DNA from: Hyphomicrobium sp.
GTDB lineage: Bacteria; Pseudomonadota; Alphaproteobacteria; Rhizobiales; Hyphomicrobiaceae
Assembly (NCBI GenBank): GCA_030148725.1
Contig: JASBSU010000008.1
Span: 47,371 to 111,370, forward strand
Direction: 5' to 3'
Length of the DNA: 64,000 bases
In this document: piece by piece, positions 47,813 through 56,240 of the stretch
How positions within the stretch are numbered: position 1 is the first letter of the stretch
How the letters are laid out: the number at the start of each line of letters is the position of its first letter
Program-made: the position numbers and the translations under genes
The notes under the pieces: generated by a model
Databases searched by the model: none
Told to the model about the DNA's origin: nothing
The model's input: only the letters and a program-made list of their open reading frames with translations

Positions 47813-48861
47813 CGACACCTATTCGCGTGCTCGTGGTCGACGATTCCGCCACCATGCGCGGTCTCATTTCGCTGGCGCTGCGTCGCGACCCGGAGATCGA
47901 AGTCGTCGGAACCGCCAGCAATCCGCTGACGGCGCGCGATGCCATCAAGGCGCATAATCCGGACGTCATCACGCTCGACGTGGAGATGCCGGGCATGAAC
48001 GGGCTCGACTTCCTGGAGAAGATCGTGCGGCTGCGGCCAACGCCGGTCATCATGGTGTCGAACCTCACCGGCCAGGGCACCGAAACGGCGATCGAGGCGA
48101 TGCAGATCGGCGCCGTCGACTGCATTGCCAAACCGGCGCCCGGCGATGCGCAACCGTTCGCCGAACTGCCGCGGATCGTGAAGTCAGCCGCGGGCGCTCG
48201 CGTGCGCTCTCGTGCGGCACCGGTCGTCGAGGCCAAGCCGCGTGATGCGCAGCGTCGCCCCATGCTGGCTGCCTACGAACCAGACGGACGCGTGGTGGCG
48301 ATCGGATCGTCTACCGGTGGCGTCGAGGCGCTGTCGGCGTACATCTCACAGCTCCCGGACAATTGTCCGCCGACGGTGATCGTGCAGCACATGCCGCCGG
48401 ATTTCACCGCAAGCCTAGCTACTCGTCTCGACCGGCTGAATGCTCCGAAGGTCGTCGAGGCCAGCGATGGCATGCCGGTTGAAACCGGCTGCGTCTACAT
48501 CGCGCCAGGTGGCACAAAACACCTCGAGATCGAAGATGCCAAGGGATTGCGCTGCCGCCTGCGCGCTGGTCCTGCGGTCAGCGGTCATTCGCCCTCGGTC
48601 GACGTGCTGTTCAGCTCGGTCGCCCAAGTCGCCAAGCAGAACGCCCTCGGCATCATCCTGACGGGCATGGGCCGCGATGGCGCTCAGGGGCTTCTAGCCA
48701 TGCGCCAGGCCGGGGCCAAAACAATCGGACAGGACGAAGCTTCCAGCCTCATCTACGGCATGCCGAGAGCCGCTTTCGAGATCGGAGCGGTGGAGCGACA
48801 GCTGCCCCTCGACCGGATCGCAAATGCGGTCCTGGTCATGACCAATCTGCGCGGCCGCTGA
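47809..48861 (+). CDS. cheB: Receptor methylesterase/deamidase CheB
   Basis: 350 residues. Receiver domain with D57 in ITLDVEMPGMNG, linker, then the esterase domain with active Ser (about 168) in IGSSTGGVEAL, QHMPPDFTASLATRLD, and GMGRDGAQGL. Phosphorylation by CheA relieves inhibition of the esterase. Confidence 0.97.
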   Translation: MTTPIRVLVVDDSATMRGLISLALRRDPEIEVVGTASNPLTARDAIKAHNPDVITLDVEMPGMNGLDFLEKIVRLRPTPVIMVSNLTGQGTETAIEAMQIGAVDCIAKPAPGDAQPFAELPRIVKSAAGARVRSRAAPVVEAKPRDAQRRPMLAAYEPDGRVVAIGSSTGGVEALSAYISQLPDNCPPTVIVQHMPPDFTASLATRLDRLNAPKVVEASDGMPVETGCVYIAPGGTKHLEIEDAKGLRCRLRAGPAVSGHSPSVDVLFSSVAQVAKQNALGIILTGMGRDGAQGLLAMRQAGAKTIGQDEASSLIYGMPRAAFEIGAVERQLPLDRIANAVLVMTNLRGR

Positions 48862-48876
48862 ACCAGGAGAATAACA

Positions 48877-49266
48877 ATGTCACTCGCCGATCAGCTCAAA
48901 GTTCTCATCGTCGACGATACGACGACGAGCCGCATGTTGGTGCGCGACGGCCTGCAGGAACTCGGCATCAAGAACATTTCGTTCGCCTCGGACGGCGAGC
49001 AGGGCCTCAAACATGTGATGTCGACGCAGACACACCTCGTCATCTCCGATTTCAACATGCCGAAGCTTGACGGTCTTGGCCTGCTGCGTGCCATCCGCCA
49101 GAACGGCCCGACGCAGAAGACGCCCTTCATCATGCTGACGGGCAAGGGCGACAAGGAGCTGGTTCAGAAGGCGGTCCAGTTCGGCATCAACAACTACCTG
49201 ACAAAGCCGTTCACAGTGCCCGCGCTCAAAACGGCGCTGGAAGCCGTCGTTGGCAAACTCAAATGA
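48877..49266 (+). CDS. cheY: Response regulator CheY (second copy)
   Basis: 129 residues, single receiver domain. Acidic pair DD (13-14), D58 in [18 protein letters not shown], and a late K in YLTKPF. Nearest to the motor-type CheY by position (after cheB, before cheD), the CheY2 place in rhizobial operons. AGGAGA lies upstream of the ATG. Confidence 0.94.
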   Translation: MSLADQLKVLIVDDTTTSRMLVRDGLQELGIKNISFASDGEQGLKHVMSTQTHLVISDFNMPKLDGLGLLRAIRQNGPTQKTPFIMLTGKGDKELVQKAVQFGINNYLTKPFTVPALKTALEAVVGKLK

Positions 49267-49796
49267 CGCAGCCGACCCTCGTCCGAAAACACGTGATGGA
49301 GGGCCAATACTTCGTCTCCGACGATCCAGATCTCGTCATGACGACCGTCCTTGGCTCATGCGTTGCTGCCTGCCTGCGCGATCCCGTCGCGCGTGTCGGC
49401 GGGATGAACCATTTCCTGTTGCCGGGCGAAACGAGACGAGCGGACCTGCGCGATGCTGAACGCTACGGCGTTCATCTGATGGAGCTTCTGGTCAACGGCC
49501 TGATGAGCCATGGCGCTCATAGGGGGCGGCTGGAGGCCAAACTCTTCGGCGGGGCACGCACCATCTTCAAGAGTTCGGACGTCGGCGACATGAATGCCAA
49601 GTTTGCTGAACGATTTTTGAAGAATGAGGGCATTACAATCGTCGGGCGCAGTCTGGGCGGGGCGTCCGGGCGGCGCGTCGAGTACTGGCCTGTCACGGGC
49701 CGGGCACGACAGATCTTCATCGGTGAGGCTTCGACGGTTGCAGCTCCAAGCGCTCCGCCAAAGCCGCTGCCGGAAGGAGATCTGGAGCTTTTCTAA
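49263..49796 (+). CDS. cheD: Receptor glutamine deamidase CheD
   Basis: 177 residues, ATGA overlap with cheY. Active residues in [13 protein letters not shown] (C33) and MNHFLLPG (H50), plus [11 protein letters not shown], as in CheD. Deamidates receptor glutamines and cooperates with receptor adaptation. Confidence 0.95.
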   Translation: MTQPTLVRKHVMEGQYFVSDDPDLVMTTVLGSCVAACLRDPVARVGGMNHFLLPGETRRADLRDAERYGVHLMELLVNGLMSHGAHRGRLEAKLFGGARTIFKSSDVGDMNAKFAERFLKNEGITIVGRSLGGASGRRVEYWPVTGRARQIFIGEASTVAAPSAPPKPLPEGDLELF

Positions 49797-49834
49797 GGGG
49801 GCCGGCGCGTATCTCTGCCGGGATCAGTTCAGTC

Positions 49835-50209
49835 ATGTGTGCGCAATCAGCGTCCAATTCAGAGACCACCCCCATACCGCTGCTGCTGAGCGCGGTCGGC
49901 GAGGAGCTTGGCCATCTCGCCGCCGATGTGGAGCGGCTACACGCCATCGTCGAATTGCCCGGGGTGCGCGAGTCGCTGCGTAAGGCGCAGTGCTTCGACG
50001 TGCTGCAGGGCATCGATCACGTCACGCAGCATCTCGCCGGTCTCTCCGAATTTCTCGCCACGTTGTCCGCGACGACGCCGGAGCACTGGGTTCTCGACAC
50101 CCGCGCTGCCTGCGACGTGCTGCTCATCGCATCTCTTTGTGAGCGCCTGAAGCAACCCGCGGCTCCGCGAGCGAAGGCTACGGAGCAAGACGAATGCGAA
50201 TTTTTCTGA
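49835..50209 (+). CDS. Helical che-operon protein with acidic aromatic tail (CheT position)
   Basis: 124 residues, 38 bp after cheD. Mostly helix (LLLSAVGEELGHLAADVERLHAIVE, LRKAQCFDVLQGIDHVTQHLAGLSEFLATL), then a disordered, charged segment ending EQDECEFF. The acidic tail with final aromatic residues recalls C-terminal peptides by which CheZ-type proteins bind CheY, but no CheZ catalytic motif is evident. In S. meliloti the gene after cheD is cheT. Relationship inferred from position. Confidence 0.75.
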   Translation: MCAQSASNSETTPIPLLLSAVGEELGHLAADVERLHAIVELPGVRESLRKAQCFDVLQGIDHVTQHLAGLSEFLATLSATTPEHWVLDTRAACDVLLIASLCERLKQPAAPRAKATEQDECEFF

Positions 50210-50226
50210 ACAGCGGCGAGCGACGC

Positions 50227-50643
50227 ATGAACTTCTCCGATGTCCTGGATGACGTGTCGCGTGCTGCGGGCGTCGATATAGACTTTGAGCCGAAGCGTTC
50301 GCGGCCTCGCAGCGTGCGGCCGTCGCGCCTGGATAAGATCAGCGAGATCGCCCGCGAGATCCGGATGTCGACGTTGTCGTCGCTGCTCGAATCCTATCTC
50401 GAACATCATCGCGAGCGGAAGGTGCAGCGCGTGCGACGCACCGCCGATCCGCAGGCTGTCGCCGCGGAGCTCGCGATCACCGAGCAAATGACATCTGCCG
50501 AGCTTGCGCGCCTGCGCCGGCGGTTTGCCCTCGCCAATCATCCCGATCGCGTTGCACGCGAGGAGCGGGACGTTGCGACGCGCCGCATGATGGTGGCCAA
50601 CATGCTGATCGACGGAGCAATAAAGCGTCGTATCGGCGCTTGA
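50227..50643 (+). CDS. Basic helical protein with J-domain-like C-terminus
   Basis: 138 residues from ATG 50227; ATG 50194, which overlaps the preceding gene by 16 nt, gives 149. Helical and Arg-rich, with a C-terminal unit LARLRRRFALANHPDRV containing HPD, the J-domain signature, followed by MMVANMLIDGAIKRR. The second helix, loop with HPD and third helix of a J domain are covered, but the first helix cannot be confirmed, so it may not act with DnaK. It ends the che operon. Confidence 0.7.
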   Translation: MNFSDVLDDVSRAAGVDIDFEPKRSRPRSVRPSRLDKISEIAREIRMSTLSSLLESYLEHHRERKVQRVRRTADPQAVAAELAITEQMTSAELARLRRRFALANHPDRVAREERDVATRRMMVANMLIDGAIKRRIGA

Positions 50644-50815
50644 GCAGACCTGACAAAACGCCACGCCGAAGGATGCAATTCGAACGATTGGTTTGAGGGG
50701 AAGCGAACATCTCTCGCATAGCATCACCTCCCTCGACCGGAGCGATGCCGCAGGTTGAACAGATGCGGTGGCGAGTTGGTCGAGGGGAGTGGCGTCAGTG
50801 GGGTTGGTTCAGAGT

Positions 50816-51010
50816 ATGTCCGCCGAGAGAAACATGGCGCTCCTCGTGGAACGCAGGGACAACATTCGCGAGTGGCTGGAGCAGCAGGGCGAGCCGGCCG
50901 ATCTCGAGCAACGTCATCTCGACCAGGGTTCGTCCGAGCAGACCTATTGGCATCACGGTTATCAGGCGGCGCTCGACGACATATTGAAACTGCTCAAGAG
51001 CCAGTCTTGA
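50816..51010 (+). CDS. Small helical hypothetical protein, 64 aa
   Basis: MSAERNMALLVERRDNIREW... from ATG 50816 to LLKSQS; a GTG at 50768 is in frame. Charged helices with YWHHGYQAALDDILKLL. No clear ribosome site. Stop lies 17 nt past the stop of the convergent gene, so the two overlap. Tentative. Confidence 0.5.
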   Translation: MSAERNMALLVERRDNIREWLEQQGEPADLEQRHLDQGSSEQTYWHHGYQAALDDILKLLKSQS

Positions 51011-51350
51011 ATATCTTGCAGCGCGGACACTCCCAGTTCGTGCCTTTGGCACGCCCGGGATGGATGCGGTTGCCAGGCGGACTGAAGTCGTGGAACAGCT
51101 CGCACTCCTTCTCGAAGGCGGCACGCGCCGTTGCGAAGAAGCCTACCTTGAACAAGACGTCCGATCCGATGCGCTCGCAAAGCGTCGCCCGGATATCGGA
51201 ATCTGCGCGGCCGACGTGCTTGACGCGGAAGTTTCCGTGCGGATCCATGCTGCCGAGCGCGTAGACGCCGGCAGACTGGCGCGCGACGGCACTGTTGATG
51301 CCGTCGAACGTCAGGCGGTACGGGCCGAGCAATCCTGTCTTTGTCGTCAT
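50994..51350 (-). CDS. Hypothetical protein, possibly GIY-YIG-like
   Basis: 118 residues. GVYALGSMDPHGNFRVKHVGRAD, then RATLCERIG, FEKECELFHDF and NRIHP lie in the order of a GIY-YIG fold (a G-Y strand, V-G-R, a helix, late E-C and H). The tail NWECPRCKIF has a CxxC, perhaps a metal site with the earlier Cys. The catalytic Tyr-Arg set is not complete, so nuclease activity is unproven. Confidence 0.6.
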   Translation of the reverse strand: MTTKTGLLGPYRLTFDGINSAVARQSAGVYALGSMDPHGNFRVKHVGRADSDIRATLCERIGSDVLFKVGFFATARAAFEKECELFHDFSPPGNRIHPGRAKGTNWECPRCKIFKTGS

Positions 51351-51403
51351 TGTTCAACAGCCGTTCCTGTTCGATTCATCTGCCCGTGGAACGCCGGGCT
51401 CAC

Positions 51404-51976
51404 TCAATTTCCGCAATAGGCGCGTGCATCGTCCGTCCACTCGCCGAAGCCGGACTTCACCATGTGTCCGATGACGCGGCAGACGTAGGTCTTCTGGGCC
51501 GCCGTATTGGTCGGGCCGGCGTGATAGCGCGCGATGGCCTTGGTCCAAGTTCCCTCGCGCTCTTTCAGCTCGCTGAGAAATCGCGCGGCGTAAGCGACGT
51601 TCTTCGCCGGATCGAACATGTCCTCGAGCCGATCGAAGCTTTCGGCGTGATAGCGGTGGTTGATCTGCATGCAACCGATGTCGATGAATTTCGCGCCGGC
51701 GCGCTGCGCATCCTTGAAGGCGTGCAGTGCTTCGTCCTTGGTCATCTCGTATGTGGCGCGCCCATCTATGTTGAGCGCGTACGGACGCAGCGAGCCGTTG
51801 CGGCCCGTTTCCGACAAGCCGATGGCGTACAGCATACCCAACGGCACGTTGTGCATGGCCGCGGCGCGCACGAGTTCCTGCTCGCAGGCGTTCTGGAGCG
51901 CGTCCCGCGCGTCGGCGGCGACGGCGAGTCCCGCGCTAAATATAGAGGCCGCGACCAGCGCGATCAGGCGTTTCAT
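51404..51976 (-). CDS. Lytic transglycosylase (SLT-like), flagellar locus
   Basis: 190 residues from ATG 51976. Signal peptide (cut near ADA-RD). Core: LYAIGLSETGRNG (catalytic Glu in the ET of SLT enzymes), FIDIGCMQINHRYH, NVAYAARFLSEL and AIARYHAG. It cleaves peptidoglycan, probably to let the flagellum pass. The start lies 41 bp inside the end of fliK. In S. meliloti a similar gene follows motD/fliK. Confidence 0.88.
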   Translation of the reverse strand: MKRLIALVAASIFSAGLAVAADARDALQNACEQELVRAAAMHNVPLGMLYAIGLSETGRNGSLRPYALNIDGRATYEMTKDEALHAFKDAQRAGAKFIDIGCMQINHRYHAESFDRLEDMFDPAKNVAYAARFLSELKEREGTWTKAIARYHAGPTNTAAQKTYVCRVIGHMVKSGFGEWTDDARAYCGN

Positions 51977-53327
51977 GGACTTCGGTCCGGTTCGTTTGGG
52001 GCCGGGACTCACCACCACTCGCATTGGCGTTCCCGCGTTGCTGGTTGCCTTGGCGCTCGGACGCGCCGGGATGGGACTGCGGCGAAGATTGGAAGCTCGT
52101 CTGCGTGCCGTTCTGTCCGGTTTGCTGCGCGGCCGCCGTGCGATCCGCGTCGGTCACGCGTACGGAGGCAGGGTCGACGTTATAGCCAGAGGCACGCAGC
52201 AGCTTCGACAGGGTGTCCTGGTCGTTGCGGATCAATTCGGCTGTCTCGGGCCGCTCCGCCTCGACATGAAGAGACAGCTCGGCGTCCTTCAGCTCCATTC
52301 GGACGGTGACTGTGCCGAGGTCGGCGGGCTGAAGCTGGATGTGCAGGATCTTGAGCACCGACTTCGCGGCGGGCTGTCCGGGCACGCTCACCGTGCGATC
52401 AGCCAATTGGGTGTCAGCTTGTGTCTCGGCGAGGATGTGGTCGGCGATCTGGTTGGCTGGACGATTGCCGGCGGCCGCCAATTCGTCAAAGGAAGGCTGC
52501 GTTTCGGGCGGCGCGCTGACGCTTTTAGCATCTGCGGATTGCGTGCCGGAGGCGGCTGCGTCGTCGGCGGTCGGCTGGGATGCGCCTTCAATCGCCGGCG
52601 CGAAATGGGCCTCCTGGGAGAGCACCTTGGCGGCGTGGCGGACTGTCGTGTCGGTATCAGCGGCGGAGGCGGATGGCGTACGCGGCAGCGCTGTTCCGGA
52701 ATCAACCTCGCCCGGCTTACGGGATTGCTTGCTCTTATCCAGTCCGTTCGTCTGCGGGGCGGCATCGGTCGCAGCGGCGATGTTTTGCACGACCGTCGCT
52801 TGGTCAGGGGTGGCCGTCGCGACCGGTGGAGGCACATCAGCCGTCGCCTGGTCCGTCGTGACCTGCACATCGTGCGGCTGGGGCGCAGAGACGTTCGGCG
52901 CAGGCGTCGTCAATGCGGGCGCTTCATTTGCTAGCTTCGATGCGCCGTTGTTCGATGCCACGGCGGCATGCATCGCGGGTAGCGCAATCGCTGCGATAAT
53001 ATCGGTTACAGCTCCCGCCTGAGGCGTTGCACGCGTATCATCGTCGGCAGGTTGCGCGTCCGCCTGTACGAGGCTTTCGAGCACGGAGTCGATGCTTGTC
53101 AGGACGGCAGCTTCGTCGCGAAGCTGCTGGCCGTTACCCTGCGCCTGGGGGCTCACTTTGTCGGCTTGCTTGGCGTCTCCGGGGGCGCCGCGCATCTTCG
53201 TCAGCACGTCGCCGAAGCCGGCCTCTGCGTCATCTGCGTTCGCTCCGCCCTTGGCCGCAGCATCGCGTTGGCCACCGACCGTTGTGCGCGTCGGAGCCGG
53301 GCCCGGGACATTCACCGCTGTCGTCAT
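51936..53327 (-). CDS. fliK: Flagellar hook-length control protein FliK (MotD in rhizobia)
   Basis: 463 residues. N-terminal two thirds are low complexity, rich in A, P, D and T; the C-terminal domain (IQLQPADLGTVTVRMELKDAELSLHVEAERPETAELIRND) is the Flg_hook fold, followed by a disordered Gln/Gly/Asn tail. Length varies with species, as usual. Overlaps motC by ATGA. Confidence 0.9.
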   Translation of the reverse strand: MTTAVNVPGPAPTRTTVGGQRDAAAKGGANADDAEAGFGDVLTKMRGAPGDAKQADKVSPQAQGNGQQLRDEAAVLTSIDSVLESLVQADAQPADDDTRATPQAGAVTDIIAAIALPAMHAAVASNNGASKLANEAPALTTPAPNVSAPQPHDVQVTTDQATADVPPPVATATPDQATVVQNIAAATDAAPQTNGLDKSKQSRKPGEVDSGTALPRTPSASAADTDTTVRHAAKVLSQEAHFAPAIEGASQPTADDAAASGTQSADAKSVSAPPETQPSFDELAAAGNRPANQIADHILAETQADTQLADRTVSVPGQPAAKSVLKILHIQLQPADLGTVTVRMELKDAELSLHVEAERPETAELIRNDQDTLSKLLRASGYNVDPASVRVTDADRTAAAQQTGQNGTQTSFQSSPQSHPGASERQGNQQRGNANASGGESRPQTNRTEVHETPDRAGRGLYI

Positions 53328-54508
53328 CTCGAACCCTCCTTCAAGAGACCATCGGCTTGCACCAAGGCCTGCTCGGCATTCTTGAACAGGCGGGCGCTTT
53401 CGCCATCGACCGACGGCGCTTCAACGGGCGATCCGCCGCTTTCGGCGCTCGGCTGAGCGGCCGAGGGCGGACGCGCGATCTCGCGCGCGACGGCAAGGGC
53501 TGCGTCGAGCAAAGGCTCATCGCGCACGCCGAGCTTGGCGCGGTCGATTGTGAAGAGCGCTCTCGATGCCTCCTCGTAGTCCGGCGTTACGAGCAGCGTA
53601 GCGGCCTCATAGAGGCGCATCCGGGTCGCCTCGTATGGGTAAGTGCGCGCGTCAACGGCGGCGAGGCGCGCTGCGAAGCGAACCATGTCGACGTTGCCGG
53701 CCTCGACTGCTTCCTCGGCGATGGCAAGGCATGTTTCGCGCCGTTCCGCTTCCGGGAGCCCGGTGAGCTGCGTTTCGAGATGAGCGAACCTCCTCTCGTC
53801 GGCCGCATAGTTGTGTGCGACGACCTCTTTAGCGAACTGGTGCTCGAAGGTGCGCGCGAATATCGAAGTCGCAAAGCGACGGAAATACTGCGATGAAAGC
53901 TGATCGAATGCGTCGAGCTGCTTCATCTTCGCAGCCAGTATCGCCTGCCGACGAAGTGCGGCCTCCTCGACGATCGTGCCTGGCGAGATGACGCGGGCGC
54001 GGTCGAGCAAGGCATAGGCCTTACGCTGATCGGTCTTGGATATGAGCATGGCACGCACCAGGGCGACGTGCCCTCCGATACTGCGATCGAGCGCCTCGAC
54101 GTCGACGCCATCGAGAAGCTTGGTCGCCTCCTCATCGCGACGCTCGCTGTACGCCAACGCGCCCTTTGCCAAGCGCTCGTCGAGCCCGGTGACAGCTCCG
54201 GAGGCCAATAGGCTGCGCAGTATTCGAGGGTCGCCGCCGCTGAGCGCATAAATGATGGCTGCGCGCATGTTGCGCGGATCGCTCCAGACTTTTGGTCCAA
54301 AGCTCATGAGCTGGGAGGCAACCTTGGCGATGCGTTCGCGCTGCTCGCGCTGCTCTGCGCGGGCGCTGGTCGCCTTCAGGGCTGCCTGATCCTGAAAGAT
54401 CTGAAGTTCGCGCACGAGTTCATACGGCTGCCTGGCAAGCTCGTCCGCTGCCGCCGGCACGCACAGCGCACCAAGACACAGAAGATTGAGCCGCAGTCGA
54501 CGCATCAC
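53324..54508 (-). CDS. motC: Motor protein MotC
   Basis: 394 residues. Signal peptide (cut near PAAADE), then a helical, TPR-like body (YALSGGDPRILRSLLASGAVTGLDERLAKGALAYSERRDEEAT). MotC is a periplasmic rhizobial motor protein that interacts with MotB. Overlaps motB by ATGA on one side and fliK on the other. Confidence 0.92.
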   Translation of the reverse strand: MMRRLRLNLLCLGALCVPAAADELARQPYELVRELQIFQDQAALKATSARAEQREQRERIAKVASQLMSFGPKVWSDPRNMRAAIIYALSGGDPRILRSLLASGAVTGLDERLAKGALAYSERRDEEATKLLDGVDVEALDRSIGGHVALVRAMLISKTDQRKAYALLDRARVISPGTIVEEAALRRQAILAAKMKQLDAFDQLSSQYFRRFATSIFARTFEHQFAKEVVAHNYAADERRFAHLETQLTGLPEAERRETCLAIAEEAVEAGNVDMVRFAARLAAVDARTYPYEATRMRLYEAATLLVTPDYEEASRALFTIDRAKLGVRDEPLLDAALAVAREIARPPSAAQPSAESGGSPVEAPSVDGESARLFKNAEQALVQADGLLKEGSR

Positions 54509-55629
54509 GGCTTGCCCTTTGCGAGCAGGATCTCGATGCGGCGGTTTTCAGCCGCGAGCGGGTCGCCGGTGTTCTTCAAGCTGTGATCGGCGTGACCCTC
54601 GATGCGTGCGACCCTCGTCGGAGGAATGCCGCTGCGCATGAGCATGTAGTAGGCCATCTGGGCGCGCGCCGTCGAGAGCCGCCAGTTGTCATAGTCGCCG
54701 CGGTAAGGCCGACCGTCGGTATGACCACGGATCACCACGCTTTCGGGGCGATCCATGAGGATCTTGCCGATCTTTTCGAGCAGCACCACGACCTCAGGCT
54801 TGGGGCGCGCGGAGGCGATACCGAACATTTCGAAATCCGGCTGATCCGAAATGCTGATGAGCAAGCCTTCGTCTGTCGTGCGGACGTCGATGCCCGGTAT
54901 AGGATGGAAGCCCGTCGCCTTGACCGCGTTCTCGATCGGCTGGCTGAGATCCGTCGATGCATTCGATGCCGGCGCGCCATCAGCAGGCGGGGGGACCGGC
55001 TGCGGCTCCGCATGACTGAGACCGTTTACATTCGGTGCGCCGCCAGCGGCGGCGTCCTTGCTGCCGGCGCCAGCGTCCGGCTCGACGCTCTGGCGCGGAT
55101 CAAAACGCGAGTCGGGGTCGAACGGGTCGCGGAACGCTTCGCCGGTGTGGTGCCCAAGCGGGTTGCCGCGCTCCGTCAGGTGCAGAGCCGGTGGCCCTTT
55201 GCCGGCTTCGGCGGCCAGCTTGTCGAGCACCTCGTACGGCTCGCCGAATAGCGCGGCCTCGGCGTTGTTCGGCCCCTCTGTGCCCTTGCCCGTGCGCGAT
55301 CCGCTGTGCTTGCCCGCGTCGGACGTTCCGGGCGAGCTGCCTTCCTTGCTGCTGCTGCCGGGCTCCATATTGTTGATGCCTTTCGGCCGAGCGTTGGAGT
55401 CACTCAACCGCATCGGATTGAAGTAGTTCGCGACGCCGGTGATCGTCTTGTCGTCCGTCGCGGTGATGAGCCACATGACGAGGAAGAAGGCCATGAGGGC
55501 GGTCATGAAGTCGGCGTGCGCGATCTTCCAGACGCCGCCCTTGTGCGGCGCTTCTTCGCCGTTGCTACGACGACGGATGATGACCAGCTCGTGTTGATGC
55601 GTGTCGCCGTCGCCCTGGGCTGGGTTCAT
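54505..55629 (-). CDS. motB: Flagellar stator protein MotB
   Basis: 374 residues. HADFMTALMAFFLVMWL holds the proton-carrying Asp (D40), then a long periplasmic linker and an OmpA-like domain (ESVVIRGHTDGRPYRGDYDNWRLSTARAQMAYYML) that anchors to peptidoglycan. MotA is not in this window. Overlaps the FliH-like gene by ATGA. Confidence 0.96.
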   Translation of the reverse strand: MNPAQGDGDTHQHELVIIRRRSNGEEAPHKGGVWKIAHADFMTALMAFFLVMWLITATDDKTITGVANYFNPMRLSDSNARPKGINNMEPGSSSKEGSSPGTSDAGKHSGSRTGKGTEGPNNAEAALFGEPYEVLDKLAAEAGKGPPALHLTERGNPLGHHTGEAFRDPFDPDSRFDPRQSVEPDAGAGSKDAAAGGAPNVNGLSHAEPQPVPPPADGAPASNASTDLSQPIENAVKATGFHPIPGIDVRTTDEGLLISISDQPDFEMFGIASARPKPEVVVLLEKIGKILMDRPESVVIRGHTDGRPYRGDYDNWRLSTARAQMAYYMLMRSGIPPTRVARIEGHADHSLKNTGDPLAAENRRIEILLAKGKP

Positions 55630-56240
55630 CGAACTTGCGCCTCACAATTGTTCAGCCACGCCGCGATGCGCGTTTCGATCAGCGACGATCCGGCTTTTAT
55701 TTGCACGTCGGTTGCTTCGTTGATCACGAACGAAGCCGATGCCATTGCGGCAGGCAGGCTGCCGCGAATGCTGTCCAGCAGGTCCTCGGGTCCGGAAATG
55801 TCGAAAGTGATGGCCGGGTTGTTCGCGATCAGTTCGTCGAGGGTCGCACGCAATTGCCGCAGCGCCTCTCTGCGCGCTGCGTCCGCTATGAACGGCCGAA
55901 GGGTTCTGTCGACTGCGTCAGCGATGCGGTCTTGCATGTCGCCCACGGCAGCGACGATCTGTTCGGCGATGCGCGGTCCGCTTTCCAGCACCCACGCTTG
56001 GCGCGCCGCTGCGATGCCCTGTTCCATCGCGGCCTTCTGATCATCGAGCCGGATGGCGGCTTCGGCTTGCATAGCCCTGCCGCCTTCCTCGACGCCGCGG
56101 GCGTACGCCTCGTCAATGCGCTCAGCCCAGTAGGCCTCGCTGAACGCGGGTGTTTGCAAAAGCGGCGCGTCAATGATCACGTCAGCCGGCGGCTTGCTGT
56201 CGAAGTCGACCAGGAAGTGGGCGACGGGCAATCCGCTCAC
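55626..56240 (-). CDS. FliH-like flagellar export protein
   Basis: 204 residues from GTG 56240, which overlaps the fliF stop (GTGA). Long helical middle rich in A, E, Q and R (RGVEEGGRAMQAEAAIRLDDQ), then a C-terminal region (TFDISGPEDLLDSIRGSLP) of FliH type. FliH tethers and controls the FliI ATPase. Gene position between fliF and motB agrees; similarity is moderate. Confidence 0.75.
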   Translation of the reverse strand: MSGLPVAHFLVDFDSKPPADVIIDAPLLQTPAFSEAYWAERIDEAYARGVEEGGRAMQAEAAIRLDDQKAAMEQGIAAARQAWVLESGPRIAEQIVAAVGDMQDRIADAVDRTLRPFIADAARREALRQLRATLDELIANNPAITFDISGPEDLLDSIRGSLPAAMASASFVINEATDVQIKAGSSLIETRIAAWLNNCEAQVR

